Source: Septoria linicola
Lineage: Eukaryota; Ascomycota; Dothideomycetes; Mycosphaerellales; Mycosphaerellaceae
Direction: 5' to 3'
Length of the DNA stretch: 64,000 nucleotides
Assembly: GCA_024114885.1 (NCBI GenBank)
Contig: CP099424.1
Location: forward strand, 868,001-932,000
The notes below the pieces were generated by a model that was given only the letters and a program-made list of their open reading frames with translations, was not told the origin of the DNA and did no database searches. This document shows, one piece after another, positions 21,362-31,158 of the stretch. Positions within the stretch are counted from its first letter, which is position 1, and every line of letters starts with the position of its first letter. The position numbers and the translations under genes are program-made.

Positions 21362-22376
21362 ATGCCAGCTCCAAACGGACCATACGGCGTCCTAGTCTCC
21401 TGGAATGAGCAAAACGCCGCCGACATGGAAATGCCAGTCCCCATCGTCATGCAGATGCCGCTGCTCTGGGGAGGTCTCAGCGACTCGAAACTCTGGGACC
21501 CGCTCCCACTCACAGCTCGCCTGGGCTTCAGTCTACGCTACATGAGGTTCGAGCCAGCGGCTTTCGAGTTCCTTCCGATGCCGCGCTTCGCCAACCAGAC
21601 TCTGCGTCTGCTGTCGATCAACGTCGAGACCGCCTCGAAGACTTTTGGAAAGCCACAGGTCGACGCAGACTTCGACATGATTCTTGCTCTTGCTGATGGC
21701 AAGGACCTGGAGACGAAGCATGTTGAGGTGATTGAGCAGTTTCTGAGGACTGAGCTTCGTCCACTACTTGCTTCTGGTGGATGATCTCTCCAACAGGACC
21801 AGGCGATTCCATTGACGAAGACGAAAATATCGATGATGCAGAGGAAGAAGTGGTCGATAGTCCGCCTGAGTCTTCGGCACGTGGAGATGTCAACTCGGAT
21901 ATCATGGCAGAAGCCCAGATCGAGGAAATCGTCGCTCGTATCACGCCGGAGAAGCTCGCCGCATTCTTTGAGGAATACAAGACAAAGAATGCGCTTGCCT
22001 CGAGCGAGTGGGGGAATGTCGATAACCCTATTCAGCCCATCGCCTGCGAGGCATGTCGCAAGCCGGAGGCCGAGAAAGGCGCACTCATGGTCTGCAGTGC
22101 CTGTAAAGTGGTGAAGTACTGCGGTAAGTGGAATGACGAATAGAGACAAAGTCCTGAAGTTCAGTACTGACCTTGCATACAGACAAGGAATGCCAGAAGC
22201 AGGGCTGTGAGGCGCACAAGACCATCTGCAAGGCCATGCGCCCACGTAATAAGGTGTTTCAAGCTCGAAGGTTTCCTTCACCCAGTGAGGCAGGGGCAGC
22301 GACTTACGTGGATAGGTATGGTAGCGGGGAGGTGCAGGTTTTGTTAAGAAGATCGAGTTCACTGGCCATGCCGTAG
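21362..22376 (+). CDS. MYND-type zinc finger protein, tandem copy 2, with internal frame break
   Basis: The first part, 21362-21784, reads MPAPNGPYGVLVSWNEQNAAD ... LRTELRPLLASGG and then hits TGA. The second part is in another frame from about 21781 and continues the same protein (GPGDSIDEDENIDD ... EEYKTKNALASSEWGN). It ends in a MYND finger, CEACR ... LMVCSACKVVKYC-DKECQKQGCEAHKTIC. A 59-bp phase-1 intron (22124-22182) splits the finger exactly as in copy 1. The final exon, 22183-22376, adds about 40 residues missing from copy 1. A frame change of -1 or +2 is needed near 21777-21796. A 20-nt stretch there begins GT and ends AG and its removal would restore frame, but that is far below normal intron size. 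I think it is a real indel or a sequence error. Confidence 0.7.
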
Positions 22377-22515
22377 AGGCATCTACGGCTTGAGATTATG
22401 CTGTGGTGAAGTGGAAAGACACCCCGCTGCAAGAGGTCCTGTCAACTGCTTTGAGCGTTACACGAGTCTGGAAAGCATAAGGCCTTGCGCGTTGTGCTGC
22501 GGGCGACTATACAGC

Positions 22516-23040
22516 TCACCCGCGATTCGCAGCTTCTTCTCTCCGGTTCTTGTTCTTCCGCGTACCACTCACGCGACCTGGCCTATACTTTTCGCCATAC
22601 AGAGCTTTAGTCTCCTCGTCAGGCCGCACCCACAACACATCATAATCGCTCGCGGCAGTCATGGCGGCGTCTCGTTCCGTGTGCCAGCCATTGATGACTT
22701 TCACGTTGAGACCCTGCTTTCGGTAACTGTCTAGAGTCGCCTCTCCAGTTCTCGACTCGTCGATGCTCCGCATCGTGGCATTTGCATCCCTCTTCCGACG
22801 CTCGGGTGGCGTATGATTCCAAATGGTGATGCGAGAAGGATGTACACCATGTGCTAAGAGATATTGTCGAGCTAGGGTATCTGCACCGCCAGCATTAGAC
22901 AGAATGAAGTGCTCGTTCTCCCGGATCGCTTTGTCTATGGCCGCTTGGTAATGAGTCAGAAAGCTTGCTTCGGTAAGGTCAATGTGGCCAGAGATAAATG
23001 CCATTCTCGACGGTGGCTTGCTTGTCGCGGGTGATTCCAT
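22516..23040 (-). CDS. Small Rossmann-like protein, SLOG/LOG-type fold suspected
   Basis: A single exon of 174 aa. The pattern MAFISGHIDL, then AIRENEHFILSNAGGADTLARQYLLAHGV, then RITIWNHTP, GLNVKVINGWHTERDAAMTAASDYDVLWVRPDEETKALYG alternates beta strands and helices. GGADTLA sits where SLOG-type nucleotide-binding proteins carry their glycine motif. The C terminus is basic (GTRKNKNRREEAANRG). I infer a small nucleotide- or sugar-phosphate-binding protein. No catalytic assignment is possible. The second Met, at residue 13 before AFISG, is an equally good start. Confidence 0.7.
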   Translation of the reverse strand: MESPATSKPPSRMAFISGHIDLTEASFLTHYQAAIDKAIRENEHFILSNAGGADTLARQYLLAHGVHPSRITIWNHTPPERRKRDANATMRSIDESRTGEATLDSYRKQGLNVKVINGWHTERDAAMTAASDYDVLWVRPDEETKALYGEKYRPGRVSGTRKNKNRREEAANRG

Positions 23041-23745
23041 CTTGGACCCTGGACGGTACTGGTTATTGGGAACAAGATGAGATGAGTGCAGTCAAAAAGA
23101 GAGCAAGTGCCGCTAGAAGTCTGAGGAGGCCGAGTAGGCTCAAACACCAAAGGATTCGATGCGGTGGCCAGATTGAGAATGAGCTTTTGATTAGCCAAGA
23201 CCGAGGCATGGAATGACATGCAATGCACCCGATCCTGCGTCTTTGATACACTCTGTCCATAATGCCAGTCAACACCTCAGCGCATTGGTCCAACCTCAGA
23301 ATGCCACTTCGGCGCGGACGACAGGCTAAGGCAACGACATGCTTCCGATCTTCTCGACAATCAACTATTCAAAAGTTCGAGACCACGGCGTGGTGAGTGT
23401 CTGCTGATGAGTGCAATCGATGCGCTCACTTAGACCTTCGCAAGCGGAGGACAACTGCTGAGGAGAGGTGAGATGTGTTCGCTCGCAAAGATTCGTGGCC
23501 TGTGCATTCCCAGATAACATCATCACAACGCCTCGGACGTACCGCGTCAGTGCTTCCAATCAGCCGCTGCTCGAAGAAGTGAGGTGAGTGTAGGCAGCTC
23601 TCTTACTTCGAAGCCATGCCAGATAAATTGAAAGTCGTACACCGATCGAGGTTGATACCACAAATAGAACGAAGAGTGGTAAGATTCGCCTTATAGACAT
23701 TCATATGCTACTCTCTCATCGACATCATCCATATCTCATCACTAT
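23041..23745. other. Intergenic, no gene recognised
   Basis: A 705-bp gap between the promoter side of the SLOG-like gene and the 3' end of the sedolisin gene. Several short open frames overlap on both strands without coding character. No repeat was recognised. Confidence 0.3.
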
Positions 23746-25660
23746 CTAGACGCCCAGCGCCTTCCTAATCGCCTTAAAATCCGGCGTTCCCCACCCAGAC
23801 GCAGCATCCCAGCCCTTCTTCGCTGAAAACCCACTCGTGCCACAACCCGTCACATTACCCACCGTCACATCATTGTATCCCTTACCATTCGAAGCATACA
23901 ACAAAGGATTAATGAAACCCAACGGCGGCCGTCCAGCAGCCAGCAGCGCATCGTTCACATTCGTCAACACGCCCGCAGCTACAGGCGACGAAACACTAGT
24001 ACCGTCAACGGCAGTCAAGACACCCTTGTAGAAGATCTGGTAGCGGAATCCCTGGGCGGCGATATCTGGGTAAGCACGACCACCGCGGTTGTACAGGCCC
24101 TGGTTCAAGTCGCCGATGGAGGCGAGGTATTGCGGGACAGCGAGAGCTTGATATCCAGGACGAGGAAAGTACTCAGAGAAACCACCACCCGCAACGTACC
24201 CATTACCGGTGTCGAAGGCGACTTGTTCGGGCTGGAAGTCGCGGGTGCCGCCGACGGTGGTGATGTAAGGGCAGCTAGCGGGGAAGGAAGGCAGGAATTT
24301 GTTCGTGTTCTTCCCGTCGTTGGAGACGCATGTTCCGTCTTTGCCGACGCCGTTGTCGCCGGAGGAGAAGAGGAGGGTGACGCCACGGGCGCCGAGTTGG
24401 GCGAGTTCAGCGCAGACGCGGGTGGCGTAGTTTTTGGGGACGGTTTGCTCGTTGTCGCCGTAAGAGGTGGAGATAACGTATGGGACGTCTTTTTGCTTGA
24501 GGACGTAGTCGAGCCAGGTGAGGTATGGCTCGTTGGTGTTTGTTGGTGTGAGAAGGTCTGGTGTGAAAGGTGGCGAGCCTCCAGTGCTGTAAGAGGTGAA
24601 GCGGGTTGGGTAGGAGATGCCACCGACGGCCTGCACGTCCAGGTTTGCTTCGACACCCTGGTCGAGCTGGTTGTCTGCTGCGCCAGCGATAATCTGGCGG
24701 CTGTACTGGTACTTTGGATCAGACCCCGGACGCTGCGCAGCCATGTAGAGGTGGAAGTCAATGTCAGAAGGTGTCTGGTTCAAGTAGTTGGTGATACCAG
24801 CGTAGTTCTTCTGTGGCACCTTCGGAGTGTAATCAACAGTGTTGTATAATGTGCGCACACACAAGCTGGAGACAGTCTGTCCGTTCACACAGACGAGGCT
24901 GAGGTTCGAACCAGGAAGGGCAGCATCGACGGAGGCGACTCTGCTGCTAGCTCCTGGAATCTCGCTCATAGGCACGTCAAAATCGGCGATCTTGACGCCA
25001 GTGGCATGATGCTTTGGGTTGCCAAAGTAGTTTGTAGGCTGGATGACATCGATGTGGCCGTGCAGCGAGCGAGGCAGACTGTATTGTGTGGTACGGACAA
25101 CCTCTGCACCATCCTCGTGACGGTACTGGTGGTACTTGGTGTCGAGGAGGCTTTCGATCTTCGAGACTGGGAGAGCAATTGTGATCCAGTCCTTGGGTGG
25201 GCTATAATGGAAGCTCTCAGCAGAGATGCCATGGCCCTTTGCACTTATTAGTACAGCACTGAACAGAATTGTAGTTGTGGAAAATTACTCGCAGCCACTC
25301 TTCGACGGCAGAGATTGCATCCTCAGCAGGTGCAGTCAGAGAGTGGATGTCACTCATTGACAGGTGCTGGCCGTAACGCGAGTGGTTTGGGTCGCTGACT
25401 TCGTAAAGCTCTTTCTCCAGCTTATCGAACGAAGCCTGCTTCAGACCGATACGGAGGTTGACGGTGTGGTCCTGCAATCAAGTCAGCTGCTGGATCTCAA
25501 AGAGGGTTAAACCTCTACTTACAGGGGCTGGAATGCCAGTCTTCTCCCATCCTGGTGGAACAAAGTGAGAGTTGTGCACAGCATAGTCAGATCTGTCCTC
25601 GAGAGGCGCAGCCAGAACGACTGTGAGCCCATACAGGGCAGCGATTGAGACGGACTTCAT
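23746..25660 (-). CDS. Secreted sedolisin (S53) tripeptidyl-peptidase-like protease
   Basis: Three exons, 25660-25523, 25471-25289 and 25236-23746, with introns of 51 and 52 bp, give 603 aa. It starts with a signal peptide (MKSVSIAALYGLTVVLAAP) and a pro-domain (DHTVNLRIGLKQASFDKLEKELYEVSDP, SRYGQHLS) that acts as chaperone and inhibitor in this family. The catalytic set is visible: Glu about 303 and Asp about 307 in GVEANLD, the oxyanion Asp about 401 in FSSGDNG, and Ser about 521 in DGTSVSSP. The C-terminal NDVTVGNVTGC and KGWDAASGWGTP segment forms the calcium site. Such proteases work at acid pH outside the cell, removing tripeptides or cutting internally. Length and motifs are complete. 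Confidence 0.93.
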
Positions 25661-26505
25661 GTTGGGTAGTTTGTCCTGAGAGAAGCTCGTGGCCAGAACG
25701 TGGATGAGAGATACGCCCATCTTATAGTGCCTCGGACTTGCATTTTCAAGGTTGCCAGAAGAGCACGCGATGTTAGCGATGTGCTGCGGGAGTTGCCCGA
25801 GTTGTATTAGTGTCTTGATCGATGAGCGTCATTCCTCCCGAACTGCCTATCTCAGCCGCATGCTGTCGCTTGATTGCTCAATCACATATTAGACTCACGT
25901 TAGCTTTATGCAGGTACAAGCGGTCTTGATGTATCGAACATGTGAAGATAGCTCAATTGCATTGTGTGATTCCTCGACTATTGGTTGTGAACCAGGCTCA
26001 AATGACAGAAGACCTGCCTTCCCGGGACTGATGCACTGCCTCCGTTGTGAGATACAATTCGTCTTAATTGTGCCGCTCAATCGTGGGGAGGCGAAATGAG
26101 ATGTATGTGGGTCTGTGCTGCGTCTTCAAGCGTGGCCAGTAATCCAGAAGGTCGACCAACGCCAGTGATCTTGGCCTGCAGCCAATGCGACGTCAAGATG
26201 TCACAAGACATGCCGATAGCAGCTTATCTTGGTCAAGCTAAAGTGATGTGGAAGCTTAAGTGGAACTCTGGTGCGCTCCTTCCTTTCTGGGCGGAATGCG
26301 GGGATTTTGTGGTGGCACGAAATGTACGCGAGATCTGTCGTCCGCAGCGCTGATTTCGAGGCAGCTCCGCGCTTCTGCCGTCCCATGGCTGGCCATGGTA
26401 CCGAGTTGGACTCCATAAATGCCAATTTGGCCAGATCATTCGAGACTTCGCTTTGGATAACGGGTCAATCGCCATTGCGTCTCATCTCTGTGCTTTGCTC
26501 ATCCA
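25661..26505. other. Intergenic, no gene recognised
   Basis: 845 bp between the start of the sedolisin gene and the end of the BTB gene. Short frames only; no recognisable domain, repeat or RNA gene. Confidence 0.3.
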
Positions 26506-27342
26506 TCACTCTTCGACGTGATAGTCTGCTTCTGACATTCCTCCCCACCTGCCAGAGCTTTTGTCCTTCATCAGCCTACGACTCATGTCCCTAAAGAACT
26601 CTCTGAATGGTGTTACGTCAGTCTGTGCTGCAAGGAGCTCCAAGACAGACATGTTCTCTTCTATCGCGATGTCGTCGACCACGAGGCGCCGCAGCGGTCC
26701 GCTAAATAATGTCTCCATGGCATAGATCGTCCGGATATCCTGGAGATCAGGCGAATAATCGCTGCTGTGCCAGAAGATCTTCTCGATGATCTGGTTCATG
26801 GATTTGGGATCCTCAAGCTTAGCAGCCAGGAAGTATAGCTCGATCAGAGCTGTCCACTTCTCTCGTGCGTCCTCATTCTGATCTGGGTAGAAAAGCACGA
26901 TCCGGTCTTGAAACAGCAGCTGGACGTAAGTATTGAAAGCCTTGCTACTGAAATCGGTAAAGGTGGCCGAGTATGCAGCAGTGGACTGGGGCTTGCATTC
27001 GTGGTGGTATTGATAGTGTTTCGCGACTACCTTGGAGCGCTCCAGGATGACCTGGCTTGGAACGTGGAAGGTGCGTTCATCTTTGCATCGGCCGACAGTG
27101 ATAGCAATGGCATCCCAACAGTCCAATCTGCAACTCTGGTCAGTCTGTACCCGTAGATGTATGCCTCCCAACACCTACTTGCGCTTGGCAGGTCGGGAGC
27201 TTGTCTCGGAGCTTCCTTCTGTGGAAGATGACTCTTGAGCAGGTTCGGTCCCTGATGTTGTCGGGCCAGCTAGCCGGTTTTCTGGAATGGTAGGCGCTCT
27301 TCCTCCGGTGGATTTCCGCGTTGTCTGTTTGGTTCGCGCCAT
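26506..27342 (-). CDS. BTB/POZ protein with a histone H3-tail-like N terminus
   Basis: Exons 27342-27179 and 27127-26506, with a 51-bp intron (GTAGGT ... TTGCAG), give 261 aa. The first 17 residues, MARTKQTTRKSTGGRAP, match the histone H3 tail except A7T and K14R (mature numbering), so K4, R8, K9, S10 and T11 are all kept. A Ser/Thr/Glu-rich linker and a basic PAKRK patch follow. A BTB fold then runs from AITVGRCKDERTFHVPSQVILERS, through FTDFSSKAFNTYVQLLF, to the helical WTALIELYFLAAKLEDPKSMNQIIEKIF. The histone fold itself is absent. BTB domains dimerise and often recruit Cul3 or chromatin factors. I infer a nuclear protein that may be modified or read like H3; there is no direct evidence. 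BTB relatives lie at 31.2 and 33.7 kb. Confidence 0.85.
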
Positions 27343-27596
27343 GTTTGGTAGACGATTCAATGACTCAGAGGAGAATCGAAGCAACAGTGGTTCAAAGGTC
27401 GACCGCGTAGCCCAAGGACGTTTTTGGAGTTGCGAGAACGTCGGATTGAACCGTCATGTACCAGAAGACGTCTACTGTGTTCTGAAGATGTATCGGCACC
27501 ATGCAAGCCGAGTGAATAAGAGTGGGGTCAAAGACTTGCCGTGAAGTGAGCAATGATTGCATTTGTTGTAAAGATCCCGCCTGCACGACCTTACTA

Positions 27597-29219
27597 TCAA
27601 TCAGTTTCCACGCTCAGTTGAATGCTGACTTCCCACCTGAGCCCAGCCAGCCGCCTTTGAATCAGTTTTGTAACATTTTGCCGTACCCTCGTGAGATCAT
27701 CAGTCATGCCATAGCCGCCTCTACTCTTTCTGTACCTCAGCTTCAGATTTGCCATTCCACTGCCATAATGAACCTGCCAAAAGCGCGCCTCGTCAACATT
27801 GGTGATGCTCGGATCGCAATTTGCCACATCATCTGCAATGTCTCGAAGCGCATACTTGTCCTCTGCTGGGCTTCGTGCCGACATGAGCAGCATGGAAGAT
27901 AGGGATGACCCGAGGCGAGTACCAGTCAGGACCATGAAGCATGCGATGACGAGTGAGAGCGCAAAGTCGAACGCAGCGTAGTACTTTGTCGTGAGGAACG
28001 GAAGGAGAAGGATTGCCAGGGAGCAGGATAGCGTGAGGAAGTGAGAAGGATTCCCGAGAATCTTGCCCCAGCCTGCAAGAAGACCAACGCGCATAGCCTT
28101 GCCCATCCGAGCGTGGTTCTTGAGCAGGACTGCAGAAACGAGTGTGCTGGCGATTGACAGAAGACTGGCAAAGTCGACGTGGGCTGTGCCGACCCTTTCA
28201 TGAGCGTGCGGAGAGTGAGCGACATGTGTTCCCAGGTTCTCCAAAGAATGCTGTATGCCGTGGCTGATCACGTCCAGCCCCATGAAGCCAATGAATACGG
28301 CCATGCCGAAGCCTGCAAGGACATCTGCTCGTTCCAGTCCGAAGGGATGCTTGATCGAGCTCCTTTTCCAGACTTCGAAGTTCCCCATGACATCCACCAC
28401 TACGCAGACTGTAGCTCCCGCAGCATCGAACAATAGCAGTCTACTAAGCGCCGTCATGGCCAGCGAACCAGCTCCAGAGAATTGCACGTAGCCGGCTACG
28501 AGGAAGTGACAGATGCACCAAGTCAGCCTCGTTGTCTGCTGTTTGGTCATGCTCCACCATGCTTCTTTTCTCGTTGGCATAGGCAGACTCGCGGGGACAG
28601 AGAGAGGGGTGCGACTAGCCTGCGGTGGCTTGATGATGCCCTCCATGTGGCTGGCATGTATGGAGGAGTGCCTGTATTTGTGTCCCCTTCTGCCCACCAG
28701 CTTCTTCTCTGCCCCACCAAGACTCGATATCGAAGGACTCCTCTCATACTGAACAGGCGTGAAGTTGAAGGGATTAGTGACAGTATTACCGTTGGCATTG
28801 ACATCGAGATTGCCAAAGCCTCCATCTGTTGAGGCAGTTTGTGGTGTCAGAGGACTGTAGATGGCGTTGGCCGGGCTCAACCCTCCATTGCTGATGCTGA
28901 AGGTTGCGCTCTCGGGCGACAGCATTGACGCCGTCGAGTCGGTCTTGCCGGATTCGGGCCCTCTGTCGACATACTGAGCCTCCATCCTCGTTCGCTCGCG
29001 ACTGTCATTGATGCCGCTTTTGTAGTCGTAGTCGTGGTGTTCCTGGATGCTCGGAGTCAGACTGCTTACGCTGTCGTTGTGGTGGTGGAGTCCCAGTCCC
29101 AGTCCTATACTGCCGGGACGAGACTTGAACGAGGTCGAGGGAGAGGGACGATCGTCCGGCAGAGGCGTTGGCGGTGTTGGAGTCCTCGGTGGGAGCGGGA
29201 TGGGGAGATTGGATGACAT
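27597..29219 (-). CDS. ZRG17: Zrg17-like cation diffusion facilitator (zinc transporter)
   Basis: A single exon of 540 aa; the ATG at 29219 (MSSNLPIP) is the first in frame. About 210 residues of polar, proline- and serine-rich N terminus precede a six-helix CDF unit. Landmarks are LLLFDAAGATVCVVVDVMGNFEVWKRSSIKHPFGLERADVLAGF, then VFIGFMGLDVISHGIQHSLE, VDFASLLSIASTLVSAVLL and a C-terminal cytosolic part. Where zinc-coordinating partners have HxxxD, this subunit has divergent residues in part of the site, as expected for Zrg17, which pairs with an Msc2/Cis4-type subunit to load zinc into the ER/Golgi. The two-subunit idea is family knowledge. It is divergent from the gene at 29655. Confidence 0.8.
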   Translation of the reverse strand: MSSNLPIPLPPRTPTPPTPLPDDRPSPSTSFKSRPGSIGLGLGLHHHNDSVSSLTPSIQEHHDYDYKSGINDSRERTRMEAQYVDRGPESGKTDSTASMLSPESATFSISNGGLSPANAIYSPLTPQTASTDGGFGNLDVNANGNTVTNPFNFTPVQYERSPSISSLGGAEKKLVGRRGHKYRHSSIHASHMEGIIKPPQASRTPLSVPASLPMPTRKEAWWSMTKQQTTRLTWCICHFLVAGYVQFSGAGSLAMTALSRLLLFDAAGATVCVVVDVMGNFEVWKRSSIKHPFGLERADVLAGFGMAVFIGFMGLDVISHGIQHSLENLGTHVAHSPHAHERVGTAHVDFASLLSIASTLVSAVLLKNHARMGKAMRVGLLAGWGKILGNPSHFLTLSCSLAILLLPFLTTKYYAAFDFALSLVIACFMVLTGTRLGSSLSSMLLMSARSPAEDKYALRDIADDVANCDPSITNVDEARFWQVHYGSGMANLKLRYRKSRGGYGMTDDLTRVRQNVTKLIQRRLAGLRWEVSIQLSVETD

Positions 29220-29654
29220 AGCGATGGAATGGCAATCAATCAATCAATCAATCAGTCGATCTCCCAGGCGCAGCACGTGCTAGATGCACCGACCCTCGCA
29301 GAGACGGGCCTATCACTGCACTAAAAGGCACTGCTCCAAAAACGCGCGATAGACGTTGCGATAATTGTGCTATGGTCGCACCAAAGTCCACATCGACTGG
29401 CGTTGGGCGTTTCAGGAGAACTGGAGACGCGACTCGGGACGAGACGAGGCCTTCCGCGGACCTGTTGCCGATGCCTGCAACACCGCGGTCCATCGATCAG
29501 CAAGCAACAACATCCCAGCTTCACCTCGAACACTCCACCGTGAAGTCTATCACGCATCACTTCCACTGCCACTGTCGCAGGACACCATCTTCCACGTTTC
29601 CGATCTCACGATAAGCATTTTCCACCTCGCCAATGCTCCTGCCCTCATTTCAGC
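29220..29654. promoter_or_regulatory. Divergent promoter region
   Basis: This 435-bp region separates two divergent genes and should hold both promoters. A (CAAT)n microsatellite lies at 29233-29254, only about 15 bp upstream of the Zrg17-like ATG, so it is probably transcribed in that leader. No TATA box is obvious. Confidence 0.4.
29233..29254. repeat. (CAAT)n tetranucleotide microsatellite
   Basis: Five to six tandem CAAT units read directly from the sequence. It lies in the presumed 5' leader of the Zrg17-like gene, where length changes could alter translation. Confidence 0.9.
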
Positions 29655-30983
29655 ATGGAAGACTCAAAAAGTGGCAGCTACGACCGCCGTAGAAGTGGAA
29701 CCACCGTCTCTGGCCCTGTTCCTGCCCTCGAAGACGCAACTTCCGACAACGAGATGAGGCCGTCCTCAGACAGTATGAAACTGCTATGGACTTCGCCTTC
29801 TGCTCCTACTTCTCCTGCCGAGAAGCCTGCGGGCTCCTCTCCCAGCAAGCGCTCAGAGCATCGAAGGAGCATCAGTGGGAACATTCTCGCCAAGTTCAAT
29901 TTTCTGAACAGATTGTCCGAAGATGGGCGGCCTCCTTCCCGAGAGAAGGAGAGTGAGCTGAAGCCGCCCAAAAGCCCGCGCAGCAGTAAAAGTAGAAAGA
30001 GTATCGACGACGATGAGCCGACCACTTCTCCCGTGTCGCCACTCAAGGGGGAAGGTGCCATGGCTGCAGCGCTCAAGGCCACGAAGTCGAGAAAACGGAA
30101 GGGCTCTCTACGGAAGACGGCTTTACTAGGCACAAGGAGATTGGTCACCGAGACGCGCGAAAGGAGGAATAGTGTTCTCCAGCGTGTTCCCTCTACTAAG
30201 CAAGTTCAGCAGACTCAAGCTGCACGTGTGGACGACTTGGATCATGAGCTCAAGGTGCAGCCTCCACTGGCACGCGAAGCAAGTAGTAGCGCTCTGAACA
30301 CTCAGTCCAGCTACGAGAACGTGCAGGCTGCGAGCAGTAGCGAAAGCGGCTGGTTGGAGTCAGCTGCAGCTACTTCAGCACGACTGTCGCTTCTGACAGA
30401 CCACCGTCCACAGCACGAGCAGCGCAAGCCTTCTGCCGAGCTCAAGAGCCCACTCGACCTAAAAAGTCCCGAAAGCAACGCGAGTTATGCCAGCACGACT
30501 GACGATGATGATGTGCTCACCTTCGGCCGACCTGCCAACAACTACATCAGCCAGCTGAAGCCTGTGTCGTCCGCGGCGACGAGCTACTTCCCGGAGAGTT
30601 CCTTGTCCCGTCGCCAGAGTAGCAAACACTCCCGCTCGCCACTGTCTCAAAACTTGACATCCGCGCTTTCCACGTTCCCGTCCTCGCCACTTACACAGGA
30701 ACCGCACGACTACACTGAGACAGAGTACTGGGGATGGGTGATCCTGGTGGTCACCTGGCTGATATTCACAGTCGGTATGGGAAGCTGCCTAGAGATCTGG
30801 AGCTGGGCTTGGGATGTGGGCGAGACACCGTATGCTCCGCCTGAGCTCGAGGACGATCCTACTCTACCGATTGTCGGCTACTATCCAGCTTTGATTGTGC
30901 TGACTGGCGTTGTGGCATGGGTGTGGATCACGGTCGCCTGGATCGGTATGAAATACTTCAGACATGCCAAAATTGAGGTCTGA
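29655..30983 (+). CDS. Uncharacterised fungal protein with two C-terminal membrane helices
   Basis: A single exon of 442 aa. The first 350 residues are polar and probably disordered, rich in Ser-Pro and basic clusters (KSPRSSKSRKS, KATKSRKRKGSLRK). The end holds two helices, YWGWVILVVTWLIFTVGMG and YYPALIVLTGVVAWVWITVAW, joined by an acidic loop WDVGETPYAPPELEDDP. A hairpin with a GYYP loop resembles PIG-P of the GPI GlcNAc-transferase, but the similarity is only in layout and I do not claim it. Many Ser-Pro sites suggest phosphorylation. Likely an internal-membrane protein with a large cytosolic tail. Confidence 0.75.
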   Translation: MEDSKSGSYDRRRSGTTVSGPVPALEDATSDNEMRPSSDSMKLLWTSPSAPTSPAEKPAGSSPSKRSEHRRSISGNILAKFNFLNRLSEDGRPPSREKESELKPPKSPRSSKSRKSIDDDEPTTSPVSPLKGEGAMAAALKATKSRKRKGSLRKTALLGTRRLVTETRERRNSVLQRVPSTKQVQQTQAARVDDLDHELKVQPPLAREASSSALNTQSSYENVQAASSSESGWLESAAATSARLSLLTDHRPQHEQRKPSAELKSPLDLKSPESNASYASTTDDDDVLTFGRPANNYISQLKPVSSAATSYFPESSLSRRQSSKHSRSPLSQNLTSALSTFPSSPLTQEPHDYTETEYWGWVILVVTWLIFTVGMGSCLEIWSWAWDVGETPYAPPELEDDPTLPIVGYYPALIVLTGVVAWVWITVAWIGMKYFRHAKIEV

Positions 30984-31158
30984 GACACGAATCGTTTGCT
31001 CAGAGTGAGGGCAATGAACATGAGACAATGATAACTATGCTACTGGCACAAGTTCAGTTGACACCACATGTGCCTCACTAGGCTCTCACTTAGGTTCAGC
31101 ACCATATCCGTACACTACAGCGCACTTGAGATATTACATTCTGCGTTTACCAAGACCA

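Noticed and set aside
24130..24849. Plus-strand 239-aa open frame
   Set aside because: It is exactly antisense to the sedolisin gene, whose catalytic motifs are clear; the frame is a mirror of its codon bias.
29678..30148. Minus-strand 156-aa leucine/serine-rich frame
   Set aside because: Antisense of the Ser/Pro/Lys-rich N terminus of the gene at 29655; composition is explained by that.
30720..30983. PIG-P assignment for the two-helix C terminus
   Set aside because: Only the hairpin layout and a YYP in the loop agree; the rest of the PIG-P signature is not visible.
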